The notes: a model not told the origin generated them from the sequence alone. A DNA stretch of 7,241 nt from an uncultured Gemmiger sp. (GCA_944382805.1 CALWNS010000041.1:1-7241); one strand, 5' to 3'. Positions 1 to 6,295 are shown, counted from the stretch's first letter. Program-made: numbers and translations.

Positions 1-1
1 G

Positions 2-1030
2 CCCTGGTTTTGGCAAAACCGAAGGCTTCTGCCGTTCAGGCAGGAGCCTTCGGCTTATCATATCTGGGTCAGCGAGATCATGCTGCAGCAGACCCGCGTT
101 TCGGCCGCGCTGCCGTACTACGAGCGCTTTGTGGCCGAACTGCCAAGCCCGGCGGCGCTGGCCGCCTGCAGCCCCGACCGCCTGCGCAAGCTGTGGCAGG
201 GGCTGGGGTACTACAGCCGGGTGGCCAATATGCAAAAAGCCGCCCGCATCGTCTGCGAGCGCTACGGCGGGCAGCTGCCGGCGGACTGGCAGGCCCTGCG
301 CGCGCTGCCCGGCATCGGGGATTACACGGCCGGGGCCATTGCCAGCATCGCGTTCGGCATCCCCGCGCCGGCGGTGGATGGCAACGTGCTGCGGGTGTTC
401 GCCCGCCTGTTTGACGACGACGCCGACATCACCCGCCCCGAAACAAAGCGCCTGTTCACGCAGCGTGTGCTGGCCGAAATGCCCAAGGAAGCCCCCGGCC
501 CCTACAACGAAGCGCTGATGGAGCTGGGCGCGCTGGTCTGCCTGCCCGGCGCGCCGCGGTGCGAAGCCTGCCCCCTGGCCGGGCAGTGCCGGGGCCGGGC
601 GTCCGGCCGCGCGGCCGCCCTGCCGCAAAAACCGCCGCCCAAACCCAAGGCCGTCCTGCCGGTGGCGGTCGCGCTGGTCGAAAGCCCGGCCGGGCTGCTT
701 TTGCAGCGCCGCCCGGCGCGCGGGCTGCTGGCCGGGCTGTGGCAGCCCCCCGCGTTCGAGGGCCTGGCCCCGGACCGGGCCGGCCTGGCCGCCGCGCTGC
801 ACGCGGCGGGCGTGGCGGCGGACATAGCCTGGGGCGCGGCGCTGCCGCCGGCGCGCCATGTGTTCACCCACCGCATCTGGGAACTGGGCGGCTGGCGGGG
901 CACGGCGCCCGCCTGCGGGCTGCCGCCGGGCTTTGTGTGGGCGGCGCGCGGCGAGCTGGACAGCCGCTACCCGGTGCCCAGCGCCTTTGCCGCATACCGG
1001 CCGCAGGCGGGCGGCCGGCGCGGGGCGTGA
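2..1030 (+). CDS. mutY: A/G-specific adenine DNA glycosylase MutY (5' end outside window)
   Basis: MutY removes adenine mispaired with 8-oxoguanine in base excision repair. The reading frame is open from base 2, so 342 residues are visible. The first ATG (position 80) cannot be the start: the family motif WVSEIMLQQTRV spans it, and the catalytic Glu codon is at 74-76. No ATG, GTG or TTG lies upstream in frame, so about 10-20 residues are missing. Seen in order: the LPFR...YHIW lead-in; the helix-hairpin-helix LPGIGDYTAGAI; VDGNV with the catalytic Asp at 377-379; four 4Fe-4S cysteines in C-X6-C-X2-C-X5-C spacing (codons 539, 560, 569, 587); and a C-terminal Nudix-like domain (from about 660) with the 8-oxoG-sensing FTH loop at 863-871. 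All key residues are intact, so it should be active. The stop TGA lies just before the promoter of the next gene, and no terminator is evident. The first 50 bases are odd (see the hairpin entry). Confidence 0.96.
   Translation, partial: PWFWQNRRLLPFRQEPSAYHIWVSEIMLQQTRVSAALPYYERFVAELPSPAALAACSPDRLRKLWQGLGYYSRVANMQKAARIVCERYGGQLPADWQALRALPGIGDYTAGAIASIAFGIPAPAVDGNVLRVFARLFDDDADITRPETKRLFTQRVLAEMPKEAPGPYNEALMELGALVCLPGAPRCEACPLAGQCRGRASGRAAALPQKPPPKPKAVLPVAVALVESPAGLLLQRRPARGLLAGLWQPPAFEGLAPDRAGLAAALHAAGVAADIAWGAALPPARHVFTHRIWELGGWRGTAPACGLPPGFVWAARGELDSRYPVPSAFAAYRPQAGGRRGA
19..53. repeat. 15-bp near-perfect inverted repeat inside mutY
   Basis: The arms 19-33 and 39-53 pair over 15 positions (one G-T wobble at 28/44) around the five-base loop GTTCA. 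A second small inverted repeat, GGTTTT/AAAACC at 6-20, overlaps its left foot. Read on the minus strand, the stem is followed by TTTT, as in an intrinsic terminator. The region nevertheless encodes conserved MutY residues without a gap. Its codons (CGA, AGG twice, CTT, CCT) are unlike the CGC/CTG/CCC-dominated rest of the gene. The structure is seen; any function is unknown. Confidence 0.7.
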
Positions 1031-1073
1031 CGGCCCGTGTGACAAAATGCTCCAAAAATTTACTTATCTGTTG

Positions 1074-1102
1074 TTGTATTCTTACAGCGGGTCGGTTATA
1101 AT
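1074..1102 (+). promoter_or_regulatory. Housekeeping (sigma-A type) promoter
   Basis: TTGTAT at 1074-1079 and a perfect TATAAT at 1097-1102 are separated by exactly 17 bases. The surrounding 1040-1110 stretch is unusually AT-rich for this window. Transcription would start near 1109, giving a leader of roughly 77 bases before the small membrane protein gene and possibly serving the two M23-like genes downstream. TTGTTG at 1071 is an alternative -35 element, but with a poor 20-base spacer. Confidence 0.85.
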
Positions 1103-1146
1103 AGAACAAACCGAGCGCGCCGGCCCCGGGCTGCCGCGCATCACAG

Positions 1147-1167
1147 GGCGGGGCCGCGCGCCCCGCC
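1147..1167 (+). other. GC hairpin in the 5' leader, next to the Shine-Dalgarno
   Basis: The arms GGCGGGGC (1147-1154) and GCCCCGCC (1160-1167) form a perfect 8-bp stem with loop CGCGC. It ends three bases before the GGGAGG ribosome-binding site (1171-1176) of the next gene. There is no T-run, so it is not an intrinsic terminator. It could modulate translation or mRNA stability, or be a by-product of high GC. Confidence 0.45.
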
Positions 1168-1185
1168 GCAGGGAGGACAAACGAT

Positions 1186-1422
1186 ATGATGAAGAAGTCT
1201 ACCTTTGGCATCGCGCTGGCCTTTATCGCCGCGGCTGCCGGCATCCTGACCGCCGTGGCCCTGTATCTGCGCCGCCGCGAAAAAGAACTGGACGAGTACG
1301 AAAGCCTGCTGTATGCGGACAGCGACTTTGACGAGGACGACGACGCCGAAGGCGAGGAGACGGTCTACGCGCCGCTCGAACCCGAAGCGCCCGCCCCGGA
1401 AAGCGAAGCGTCCGATACCTGA
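1186..1422 (+). CDS. Small single-span membrane protein with acidic C-terminal tail
   Basis: A 78-residue protein that I do not recognise as a named family. The Shine-Dalgarno GGGAGG (1171-1176) is 9 bases from the ATG at 1186; a second ATG follows at once (1189), so the start may be one codon later. Residues about 7-28 form one hydrophobic, alanine-rich transmembrane helix. They are preceded by KK and followed by RRRxK. The remaining 45 residues are strongly acidic (runs of Asp/Glu at about 45-60) and end in a Pro/Glu/Ala-rich tail without cysteines. It is the first gene after a strong promoter and stands upstream of two large membrane proteins, so it may be co-transcribed with them. A cytoplasmic charged tail would suit a small membrane adaptor, but this is inference. 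A fully clean start, RBS and promoter make it a real gene. Confidence 0.85.
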   Translation: MMKKSTFGIALAFIAAAAGILTAVALYLRRREKELDEYESLLYADSDFDEDDDAEGEETVYAPLEPEAPAPESEASDT

Positions 1423-1456
1423 AAAGACCCCGGCACGCAGAGGCACGGCCCCTGCG

Positions 1457-1519
1457 GCCGGGCTGCGAGCCAGGTGCGGCCCGCCGGCGGCGCAAGCCGC
1501 GGGGCCGCGCCCGGCTTTT
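1457..1519 (+). terminator. Possible intrinsic terminator or attenuator
   Basis: Three nested stems stack on the 3' side: GCCGGGC/GCCCGGC (1457-1463 with 1509-1515), GCGGCCC/GGGCCGC (1476-1482 with 1502-1508), and GCGGC/GCCGC (1487-1491 with 1496-1500) closed by the GNRA-type loop GCAA. TTTTGCTTT follows from 1516. The 5' side has a 12-base bulge (1464-1475) and the T-run is short, so termination may be partial. It would separate the small membrane protein from the M23-like genes, which have no recognisable promoter of their own in 1423-1552. Confidence 0.5.
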
Positions 1520-1552
1520 GCTTTCGGCCGGCAGAGGCGGGGAGGGTGAACG

Positions 1553-2800
1553 ATGAAACGACTGCTGCTGTGGGTGCTGATGGTGGCGCTGCTGGTAGCG
1601 CTGCTGCTGGGCGGCGCGGGCGCCGCCCTGTACGCCATGACGGGCGAGGACAAGCTGCCCGCCGAACACCCGACCCTGGGCGGGGCGCAGCTTGTGCCCA
1701 ACGGCTACGAATGGGTCGCGCCCGTGCTGGGCGAATACCTGCAGCGCCGCTTTGTCCAGCCCACCAACCTGACCGTGCAGCAGCTGGGCGATCTGGGCGA
1801 AACGCCGCCGGAGCTGGCGCTGCCCGCCTGGGCCGCGCGCAGCGAGCTGACCCTGACCGCGCCCGACGGCAGCGTGGCGCTGGCCGGGGACGCGGCCGCC
1901 TACGCCGGCTATACCTACAGCCAAAACGGCGCGTACGAACTGCAGCTGACCCTGTACCGCGACCGCGACGCCGAGGCCCCCGGCCTTTCCAGCGGGTGGT
2001 ATTCGTACCGCGCCGGCTTTACGCTGAATATGCAGCCCCGGGCCGTGCTCAGCACGGACAGCGCGCCCCAGGGCGCCGTTGTGGCCGTGTGGGTCACCGG
2101 CATCCTGGACGGCAGCACCCCCGCGCTGGAGACCGACCTGGGCAGCGTGTGGTTCCGCCCCACCCAGACCGGCTACATGGGCTACATTCCCGTGACCTAC
2201 AACGCCGAGGGCGGCCGGCATACCCTGACGCTGACCTGCGGCGAGCTGGTGCAGGAGCTGACCCTCACGGTCACCGAAATGAGCGCCGCCACCGCGCAGA
2301 CCGTGCCCGAACAGGACATACCCGGCGCGGCGGAGGAATATAAAAATGCTATCTGGCCGCTGTACACGCAGAGCGAACCGGGCAAGCTGTGGCAGGGGGC
2401 GTTTGCCGCGCCCAGCGCCACCGCCCCCACCGTCGCCTACGGCGCGCGGCTGATGGCCGACGGCCAGGCGGCCGGGCGTTCGACCGGGCTTACTTACGGC
2501 GCGGCCGAACCGGGCAGCGATGTCACCGCGCCCCAAAGCGGCGTGGTGGCCTACGCCGGCACGCTGGCCCTGACCGGCGGCACGGTGGTCATCGACCACG
2601 GCTGCGGCGTCAAGAGCTATCTGTTCGGCCTGGGCGAAGTACAGGCCCGGCGCGGCCAGACGGTGGCCAAGGGCGACCGCGTGGGCGCGGCGACCGATGC
2701 GCACGACCTGATCTTTGAAGTGCGCATCGGCAGCAAATCGGTCGACCCGGCCGCCGCCATCCAGGGCGCCAGCGGCCTGCAGTTCCAGGAGAATCGATAA
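1553..2800 (+). CDS. Membrane-anchored protein with Ig-like repeats and degenerate LytM/M23 domain (paralog 1)
   Basis: 415 residues. The GGGGAGG Shine-Dalgarno ends 7 bases before the ATG. Residues 4-27 are an uncleaved signal anchor, so the rest is extracytoplasmic. Residues about 95-245 hold two beta-rich repeats: the first has QNGxYxxxLxxYRDR (YRDR at 135-138), and the second has the QGxVxxxxVTG pattern common before M23 domains. The C-terminal ~100 residues follow the M23 fold (VTAPQSGVVAYAG, VVIDHGCGV, GQTVAKGDRVG, FEVRIG). All catalytic positions are lost: HxGxD reads S310-T-G-L-T314, the active-site His of YAHL is G359, and HxH reads D385-L-I387. It should therefore not cleave peptidoglycan and may act as a binding or activator domain, as for other non-catalytic LytM proteins such as EnvC, NlpD and SpoIIQ of Bacillus subtilis. 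Its neighbour at 2841 is a diverged copy. The precise role is unknown. Confidence 0.9.
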   Translation: MKRLLLWVLMVALLVALLLGGAGAALYAMTGEDKLPAEHPTLGGAQLVPNGYEWVAPVLGEYLQRRFVQPTNLTVQQLGDLGETPPELALPAWAARSELTLTAPDGSVALAGDAAAYAGYTYSQNGAYELQLTLYRDRDAEAPGLSSGWYSYRAGFTLNMQPRAVLSTDSAPQGAVVAVWVTGILDGSTPALETDLGSVWFRPTQTGYMGYIPVTYNAEGGRHTLTLTCGELVQELTLTVTEMSAATAQTVPEQDIPGAAEEYKNAIWPLYTQSEPGKLWQGAFAAPSATAPTVAYGARLMADGQAAGRSTGLTYGAAEPGSDVTAPQSGVVAYAGTLALTGGTVVIDHGCGVKSYLFGLGEVQARRGQTVAKGDRVGAATDAHDLIFEVRIGSKSVDPAAAIQGASGLQFQENR

Positions 2801-2840
2801 TACCGGCCAAGGCGGACGGAAACAGGGGATAGGTGTGTTT

Positions 2841-4778
2841 ATGGAGGAAAAGAGCGAAAAACAGGAAGCGGTCGAAACCGCGCCCGCCAACGCGGCGGCC
2901 GATACCAAGGCGGCCCCGTCGGCCCCATCCAAGAAAAAGCGCCGCCGGCGCAAAAAGTCGGCCGCGGCCAAAGCCGCCGCCCAAAAAACGGCGGCGGAAA
3001 CGGCGCAGGAGCCGGCTGCGGGGCCGGCTCCTGCGCTGCCCGAACAGGACGCGCCGCAGGCGGAGAGCGAACCGCCCGCCGCGGCCCCGGAGGCGGCAGA
3101 AGAAGCGAAAGCAGAAGAAGCGAAAGCGGAAACAAAAGAGGAACGGCCGGCCCCGGAGCCGGCCGCGCAAACGCCTGCGGCACAGACCCCGGCGGAGGAG
3201 GACGCTCCCGAACAGAAGGCCCCCGCGGAGGAAACGCCTGCGGAGGAAGCCCCCGCCGAACAGCTCCCGGCCGCAGAAACGCCCGCCGATGAGCCGGCCG
3301 AGCCGGCCCTTACGCCGGAACAGCTGCGCCGCAACGCCGAGATGACCCGCACCGTGCAGATCTTGATCGAAAAGATCCTGCAAATGCAGCAGGAGGCGCA
3401 GGAAAGCGCAGCGCCGGCGCAGGAGGGGGAGGGCCCGGCCGCGGAGCCGCCCGCCCCCGCCCCCGCGCCGACCCTGGAGCAGCGTCTGCGCAGCCAGGCA
3501 CCCCGCGCGCTGCGCTGGCTGCTGCTGGTGGCGGCGTTCGTGGTCGTGGTGTCCGGCATCGGCGTCGGCTGGCTGTACAGCGGCGCTACGGCGGACGGCA
3601 TCCCGCAGATCGAAGTCACGTTCAACGGCGCCACGGTGGAGGCGGCCACCTCCCGCTGGAAGGTGCCGGTCGTGGGCGACCTGTTCAAGCGCACCTATGC
3701 GGAAAAAGGCCCGCAGGAGCCGGTCGAGATGCCCACGGTGGAAGAGGCCCGCGCCGAGCTGCGCATCCGGGCGGAGGACTGCGAGACCGAGCTGGTCGTG
3801 ACCGACGCCGAAGGCGAGACCGTATTCGAGGGCACGGCCGCAGCGTTCGATTCCTACCGCTTCGAACAAAACGGCGACTACAGCGCCGAGCTGCGCGTTT
3901 ACCGCGACAGGGGCAAGTTCAACGATGTGATCGTCACCGGGCAGGACGTTTACCGCTTCCGCTTCAGCGTTCACCTGCGCCCCAACGTCCGGATCAACGC
4001 CAGCACCGTGCGCCAGGGCGGCGTGGCGGCGCTGCGCGTGACCGGCCTGCTTGGCGAGGACGCGCCGGAACTTGTGACCGAACTGCCCAACACCGGCTTC
4101 TACGAGGGTGAAAGCGGCTGGATCGCCTATGTGCCCGTCGGCTGCGAACAGGAGGCCGGCGAGTATATCCTGCGCGTGGAGGCGGACGGCTACACCCAGG
4201 AGATCGCGCTGATCGTGATGCAGCGCATCGCGCAGGAGCGCGACGTCTACAGCCAGAGCCAGCTCACAAGTCCCTACATCGGCTACGAGGACACCCCGGA
4301 CGAGGTCGAAGCCGCCCTGCGCCGCACCGCCGAGCTGCCGGCCTGGGACGACGAGGGCTTTGTGCAGCCGTTCACCACCACCCTCAACGTGTCGCTGGGC
4401 TACGGCGTGACCGAATACGTCGGCCGCACCAGCGCACAGCGCCGCAACGGCGGCGGCACCGGCCGCACCAGCACCAACGCCGTGCTCAGCGGCCAGTACA
4501 ACGGCCAGCTCATCGCCCCGGCCGCCGGCCGCGTGCTGCTGGCGGAGGAACTGGACGGCGCGGCCGGCAACACCCTGGTCATCGACCACGGCGCCGGCGT
4601 GGTGAGCATCTTCTACGGCCTGCGCTCGCTCGATGTGGAAGCCGGCGATACGGTCGCCCGCGGCCGCCAGCTGGCCACCACCAACCAGGTCACCATCGGT
4701 GAAGTGCGCATCGCCGGCGTGCCGGTGGAACCGCTGGCCGTCTGGCGCAACCAGTGCGACTTGCTGCGCTACCGCTGA
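2841..4778 (+). CDS. Membrane protein: long charged cytoplasmic tail, Ig-like repeats, degenerate LytM/M23 domain (paralog 2)
   Basis: 645 residues from the ATG at 2841, 40 bases after paralog 1. An in-frame GTG at 2835 is better spaced from AGGGG (2824-2828) and could be the true start; the ATG at 2715 would overlap paralog 1 and is unlikely. Residues 1-225 are low complexity: a KKKRRRRKK basic cluster at about 31-39, then Ala/Pro/Glu-rich sequence, and a possible amphipathic or coiled helix at about 158-190. Residues 226-246 are the membrane helix, with Arg on the cytoplasmic side. Outside follow the same two beta-rich repeats as paralog 1 (QNGxY...YRDR, YRDR at 354-357; QGGVAALRVTG) and a C-terminal M23-like domain (LIAPAAGRV, LVIDHGAGV, GDTVARG, GEVRIAG). 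HxH is V617-T-I619 and the YAHL His is G593; the HxGxD motif is not recognisable. It is predicted non-enzymatic. The tail could bind cytoplasmic or nucleic-acid partners (inference). A strong terminator follows. Confidence 0.9.
   Translation: MEEKSEKQEAVETAPANAAADTKAAPSAPSKKKRRRRKKSAAAKAAAQKTAAETAQEPAAGPAPALPEQDAPQAESEPPAAAPEAAEEAKAEEAKAETKEERPAPEPAAQTPAAQTPAEEDAPEQKAPAEETPAEEAPAEQLPAAETPADEPAEPALTPEQLRRNAEMTRTVQILIEKILQMQQEAQESAAPAQEGEGPAAEPPAPAPAPTLEQRLRSQAPRALRWLLLVAAFVVVVSGIGVGWLYSGATADGIPQIEVTFNGATVEAATSRWKVPVVGDLFKRTYAEKGPQEPVEMPTVEEARAELRIRAEDCETELVVTDAEGETVFEGTAAAFDSYRFEQNGDYSAELRVYRDRGKFNDVIVTGQDVYRFRFSVHLRPNVRINASTVRQGGVAALRVTGLLGEDAPELVTELPNTGFYEGESGWIAYVPVGCEQEAGEYILRVEADGYTQEIALIVMQRIAQERDVYSQSQLTSPYIGYEDTPDEVEAALRRTAELPAWDDEGFVQPFTTTLNVSLGYGVTEYVGRTSAQRRNGGGTGRTSTNAVLSGQYNGQLIAPAAGRVLLAEELDGAAGNTLVIDHGAGVVSIFYGLRSLDVEAGDTVARGRQLATTNQVTIGEVRIAGVPVEPLAVWRNQCDLLRYR
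3003..3036. repeat. 14-bp perfect inverted repeat inside paralog 2
   Basis: Arms 3003-3016 and 3023-3036 are exact reverse complements (GCGCAGGAGCCGGC on the left) around the loop TGCGGG. T3017-G3022 can add a wobble pair, leaving a four-base loop. It lies in the region encoding the low-complexity tail (about residues 55-66). A shorter hairpin with the same GCCGGC core, 8 bp with a 6-base loop, lies at 3144-3165. Neither has a T-run. Confidence 0.75.
3096..3125 (+). repeat. Tandem 15-bp repeat (two perfect copies) encoding AEEAK
   Basis: The unit GCAGAAGAAGCGAAA occurs twice in direct succession, in frame, and encodes AEEAK-AEEAK in the cytoplasmic tail of paralog 2. It is a likely product of replication slippage and suggests that tail length varies between strains. 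Further downstream, GAGCCGGCC is repeated head to tail at 3291-3308 (EPA-EPA). Confidence 0.8.
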
Positions 4779-4806
4779 TCCCCTATCCCCATATAAAACA
4801 CGCTTT

Positions 4807-4847
4807 GCCGCGGCAGACCCCGCCAAACGGGCCTGCCGCGGCTTTTT
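4807..4847 (+). terminator. Strong intrinsic terminator after paralog 2
   Basis: A perfect 10-bp stem, GCCGCGGCAG (4807-4816) with CTGCCGCGGC (4833-4842), is followed at once by TTTTTGTGT. A small CCC/GGG pair can form within the 16-base loop. It starts 28 bases after the stop codon at 4778. No T-run lies at the appropriate place on the minus strand, so it acts on + strand transcripts. It separates the membrane-protein unit from the dipicolinate genes. Confidence 0.95.
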
Positions 4848-4851
4848 GTGT

Positions 4852-4878
4852 CACGCCCCGGCCGGGCGGCATAGCATG
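4852..4878 (+). promoter_or_regulatory. Candidate mother-cell (sigma-K type) promoter for dpaA
   Basis: CATAGCATG at 4870-4878 matches the sigma-K -10 pattern CATAnnnTA except for the last base. A CAC (4852-4854) stands 15 bases upstream as a possible -35 element; the known consensus is (A/C)AC at about 16 bases. No sigma-A-like promoter is visible between the terminator and dpaA. In Bacillus subtilis the orthologous operon is sigma-K dependent. The predicted leader would be only about 16 bases. This is a short-motif match and therefore weak. Confidence 0.35.
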
Positions 4879-4900
4879 GGGCAGAAGCGGGGGTGTTGCT

Positions 4901-5686
4901 ATGGACGAAAGGATCTGTGTGGTCGGGGGCGATGCGCGCCAGCGCGCCGCGGCCGCCGCGCTGCGGGCCGCGGGCTGTACGCTGTGTACGCCGCGCCGCG
5001 CGGCCATGCTGCTGCTGCCGATGGCGGCCAAGGGCGAGGGCGCCTGCCGCGCCGCGCTGCTGGCGGCAAAGCCGGGCGCGCTGGTGCTGGCCGGCCGCCC
5101 GGACGCCGCCCTGCGCGCCCTGGCCGCCGCGCGCGGGCAGGAACCGATCGATTACAGCGCCCTGCCCGCCCTGGCCCGGCTCAATGCGGTGCCCACGGCC
5201 GAAGGCTGCCTGCAGCTGCTTTTGCGCCTGCGCGACCGCACGATATGGGAAAGCCCGTTCCTGGTCCTGGGCTACGGCCGCGTGGGCCAGGCGGTGGCCG
5301 GGCGGCTGGCCGCGCTGGGCGGCGTGGTCACGGTGGCCGCGCGCAGCAGCGCACAGCGCGCGGCTGCCCGCTGCGCCGGCTGCCGGGCTGCGCCGCTCAC
5401 GGCGCTGGACCGCCTGCTGCCGCAGACCGATGCGGTCGTAAACACCATCCCGGCCCCGGTGCTTCCCGCGCCGCTGCTGCGCCGCCTGCCGGCCGGCGCG
5501 GTCGTCATCGACCTGGCCAGCGCGCCCGGCGGGACCGATTTTGCCGCCGCGCGCGCCTGCGGGCTGCGCGCCTGCCTGGCGCCCGGCCTGCCGGGGCGCT
5601 GCGCGCCGGCTACGGCGGGCAGTTTGATCGCACAGACGGTGCTGGCGCTTTTGCACGAGCGCACCGCGCAGCCAAAGGAGGGGTGA
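4901..5686 (+). CDS. dpaA: Dipicolinate synthase subunit A (DpaA/SpoVFA)
   Basis: 261 residues. With DpaB it makes dipicolinic acid from the lysine-pathway intermediate (dihydroxy-)tetrahydrodipicolinate in the mother cell; DPA then fills the spore core and gives heat resistance. The ATG at 4901 is chosen because ICVVGGDARQ, the family's N-terminal motif, follows directly, while upstream in-frame starts lie in or before the terminator. The RBS is a weak GGGGGTG (about 4889-4895). Seen: an N-terminal nucleotide-binding-like domain, VPTAEG, a Rossmann motif G124-YG-RVG129 (NAD(P)H site), ARSS at 147-150, VNTIPAPVL, PGGTDF at 209-214, and APGLPGRCAPATAG near the end. These match SpoVFA of Bacillus subtilis closely. 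The protein is shorter than that 297-residue homologue, mainly before the Rossmann motif, where the N-terminal domain is compact. It is three bases from dpaB, so the two are surely co-transcribed. Confidence 0.95.
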   Translation: MDERICVVGGDARQRAAAAALRAAGCTLCTPRRAAMLLLPMAAKGEGACRAALLAAKPGALVLAGRPDAALRALAAARGQEPIDYSALPALARLNAVPTAEGCLQLLLRLRDRTIWESPFLVLGYGRVGQAVAGRLAALGGVVTVAARSSAQRAAARCAGCRAAPLTALDRLLPQTDAVVNTIPAPVLPAPLLRRLPAGAVVIDLASAPGGTDFAAARACGLRACLAPGLPGRCAPATAGSLIAQTVLALLHERTAQPKEG

Positions 5687-5689
5687 GGC

Positions 5690-6277
5690 ATGGCAGCTGT
5701 TCTGGATACGCCGCGCACGGTGGCTTTTGCGCTGTGCGGCAGTTTTTGCAGCATCGGGGCGGTGCTGCCGCAGATCGAAGCGCTGCGCCGGCGGGGCTGG
5801 CAGGTGCTGCCGATCCTTAGCGCCAGCGCCGCCGCGCTGGATACCCGCTTTGGCACGGCGGCCGCGCTGCGCGGCACGCTGCGGGAACTGACCGGCCACG
5901 AGCCGCTGACCACGCTGCAGCAGGTGGAGCCGCTTGGCCCGCAAAAACTGGCCCAGGCGCTCGTGGTCGCCCCCTGCACCGGCACCACCATGGGGCTGCT
6001 GGCGCGCGGGCTCAGCGCCACGGCGGTCACGCTGGCGGCCAAAAGCCTGCTGCGCACCGGCCGCCCGGTCGTGCTGGCGCCCTCCACCAACGACGGGCTC
6101 GCGGGCAGCGCGGCCAGCCTGGCGGCGCTTTTGCAGCGCAAAAACGTCTATTTTGTGCCTTTTGGCCAGGACGATTGCTACAAAAAGCCGCACAGCCTGA
6201 AAAGCGATTTCGCCCTGCTGCCCGACGCGCTGGAAAGCGCGCTGCGCGGCGTGCAGCTGCAGCCGCTGCTGCTGTAA
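5690..6277 (+). CDS. dpaB: Dipicolinate synthase subunit B (DpaB/SpoVFB), flavoprotein family
   Basis: 195 residues, close to the 200 of Bacillus subtilis SpoVFB. It is the second subunit of dipicolinate synthase and belongs to the flavoprotein (UbiX/Dfp-like) fold. The AAAGGAGG Shine-Dalgarno (5674-5681) lies inside the end of dpaA, 8 bases before the ATG, and the gap between the genes is three bases, which points to coupled translation and a 1:1 complex. Seen: the N-terminal strand and GSFCS loop (17-21), LPQIEAL, DTRFG, LTGHEPL, EPLGPQ, PCTGTTMGLLA (95-105), AAKSLLRTGRPVVLAPSTND (STND at 132-135), and the C-terminal PFGQDDCYKKPHS signature. All family landmarks are present and nothing looks broken. 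Downstream is a MurA-family gene rather than the asd-dapG-dapA series of Bacillus. Confidence 0.96.
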   Translation: MAAVLDTPRTVAFALCGSFCSIGAVLPQIEALRRRGWQVLPILSASAAALDTRFGTAAALRGTLRELTGHEPLTTLQQVEPLGPQKLAQALVVAPCTGTTMGLLARGLSATAVTLAAKSLLRTGRPVVLAPSTNDGLAGSAASLAALLQRKNVYFVPFGQDDCYKKPHSLKSDFALLPDALESALRGVQLQPLLL

Positions 6278-6295
6278 GTTTTTGCCGCGGCGCTG

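Noticed and set aside
2715..2840. N-terminal extension of paralog 2 from the ATG at 2715
   Set aside because: It would overlap the end of paralog 1 by 86 bases, reads as a shifted frame of that gene, and has no Shine-Dalgarno; starts at 2835 or 2841 fit better.
1223..3694. 823-residue open frame on the minus strand
   Set aside because: It runs antisense to three well-supported genes, has Ala/Gly/Arg/Ser-rich composition without domains, and lacks a plausible ribosome-binding site. Long antisense frames are expected where third positions are mostly G or C.
1553..4778. Active peptidoglycan endopeptidases
   Set aside because: Sequence landmarks of the M23 fold are present, but the His/Asp zinc ligands and catalytic His are replaced in both proteins.
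4792..4797. TATAAA as a promoter -10
   Set aside because: No -35 lies at a workable distance, and any transcript would meet the terminator at 4807-4847 at once.
2610..4826. 738-residue open frame on the minus strand
   Set aside because: It is antisense to the two M23-like genes and crosses the terminator. Its repetitive Arg/Gly/His-rich composition fits a GC-bias artefact.
4754..4900. N-terminal extension of dpaA from the ATG at 4754
   Set aside because: It would cross the end of paralog 2 and the strong terminator; the family's N-terminal motif begins directly after the ATG at 4901.
6253..6283. Terminator at the end of dpaB
   Set aside because: The GCAGC/GCTGC pairs give only a 5-bp stem, separated from the T-run by several bases; too weak to call.
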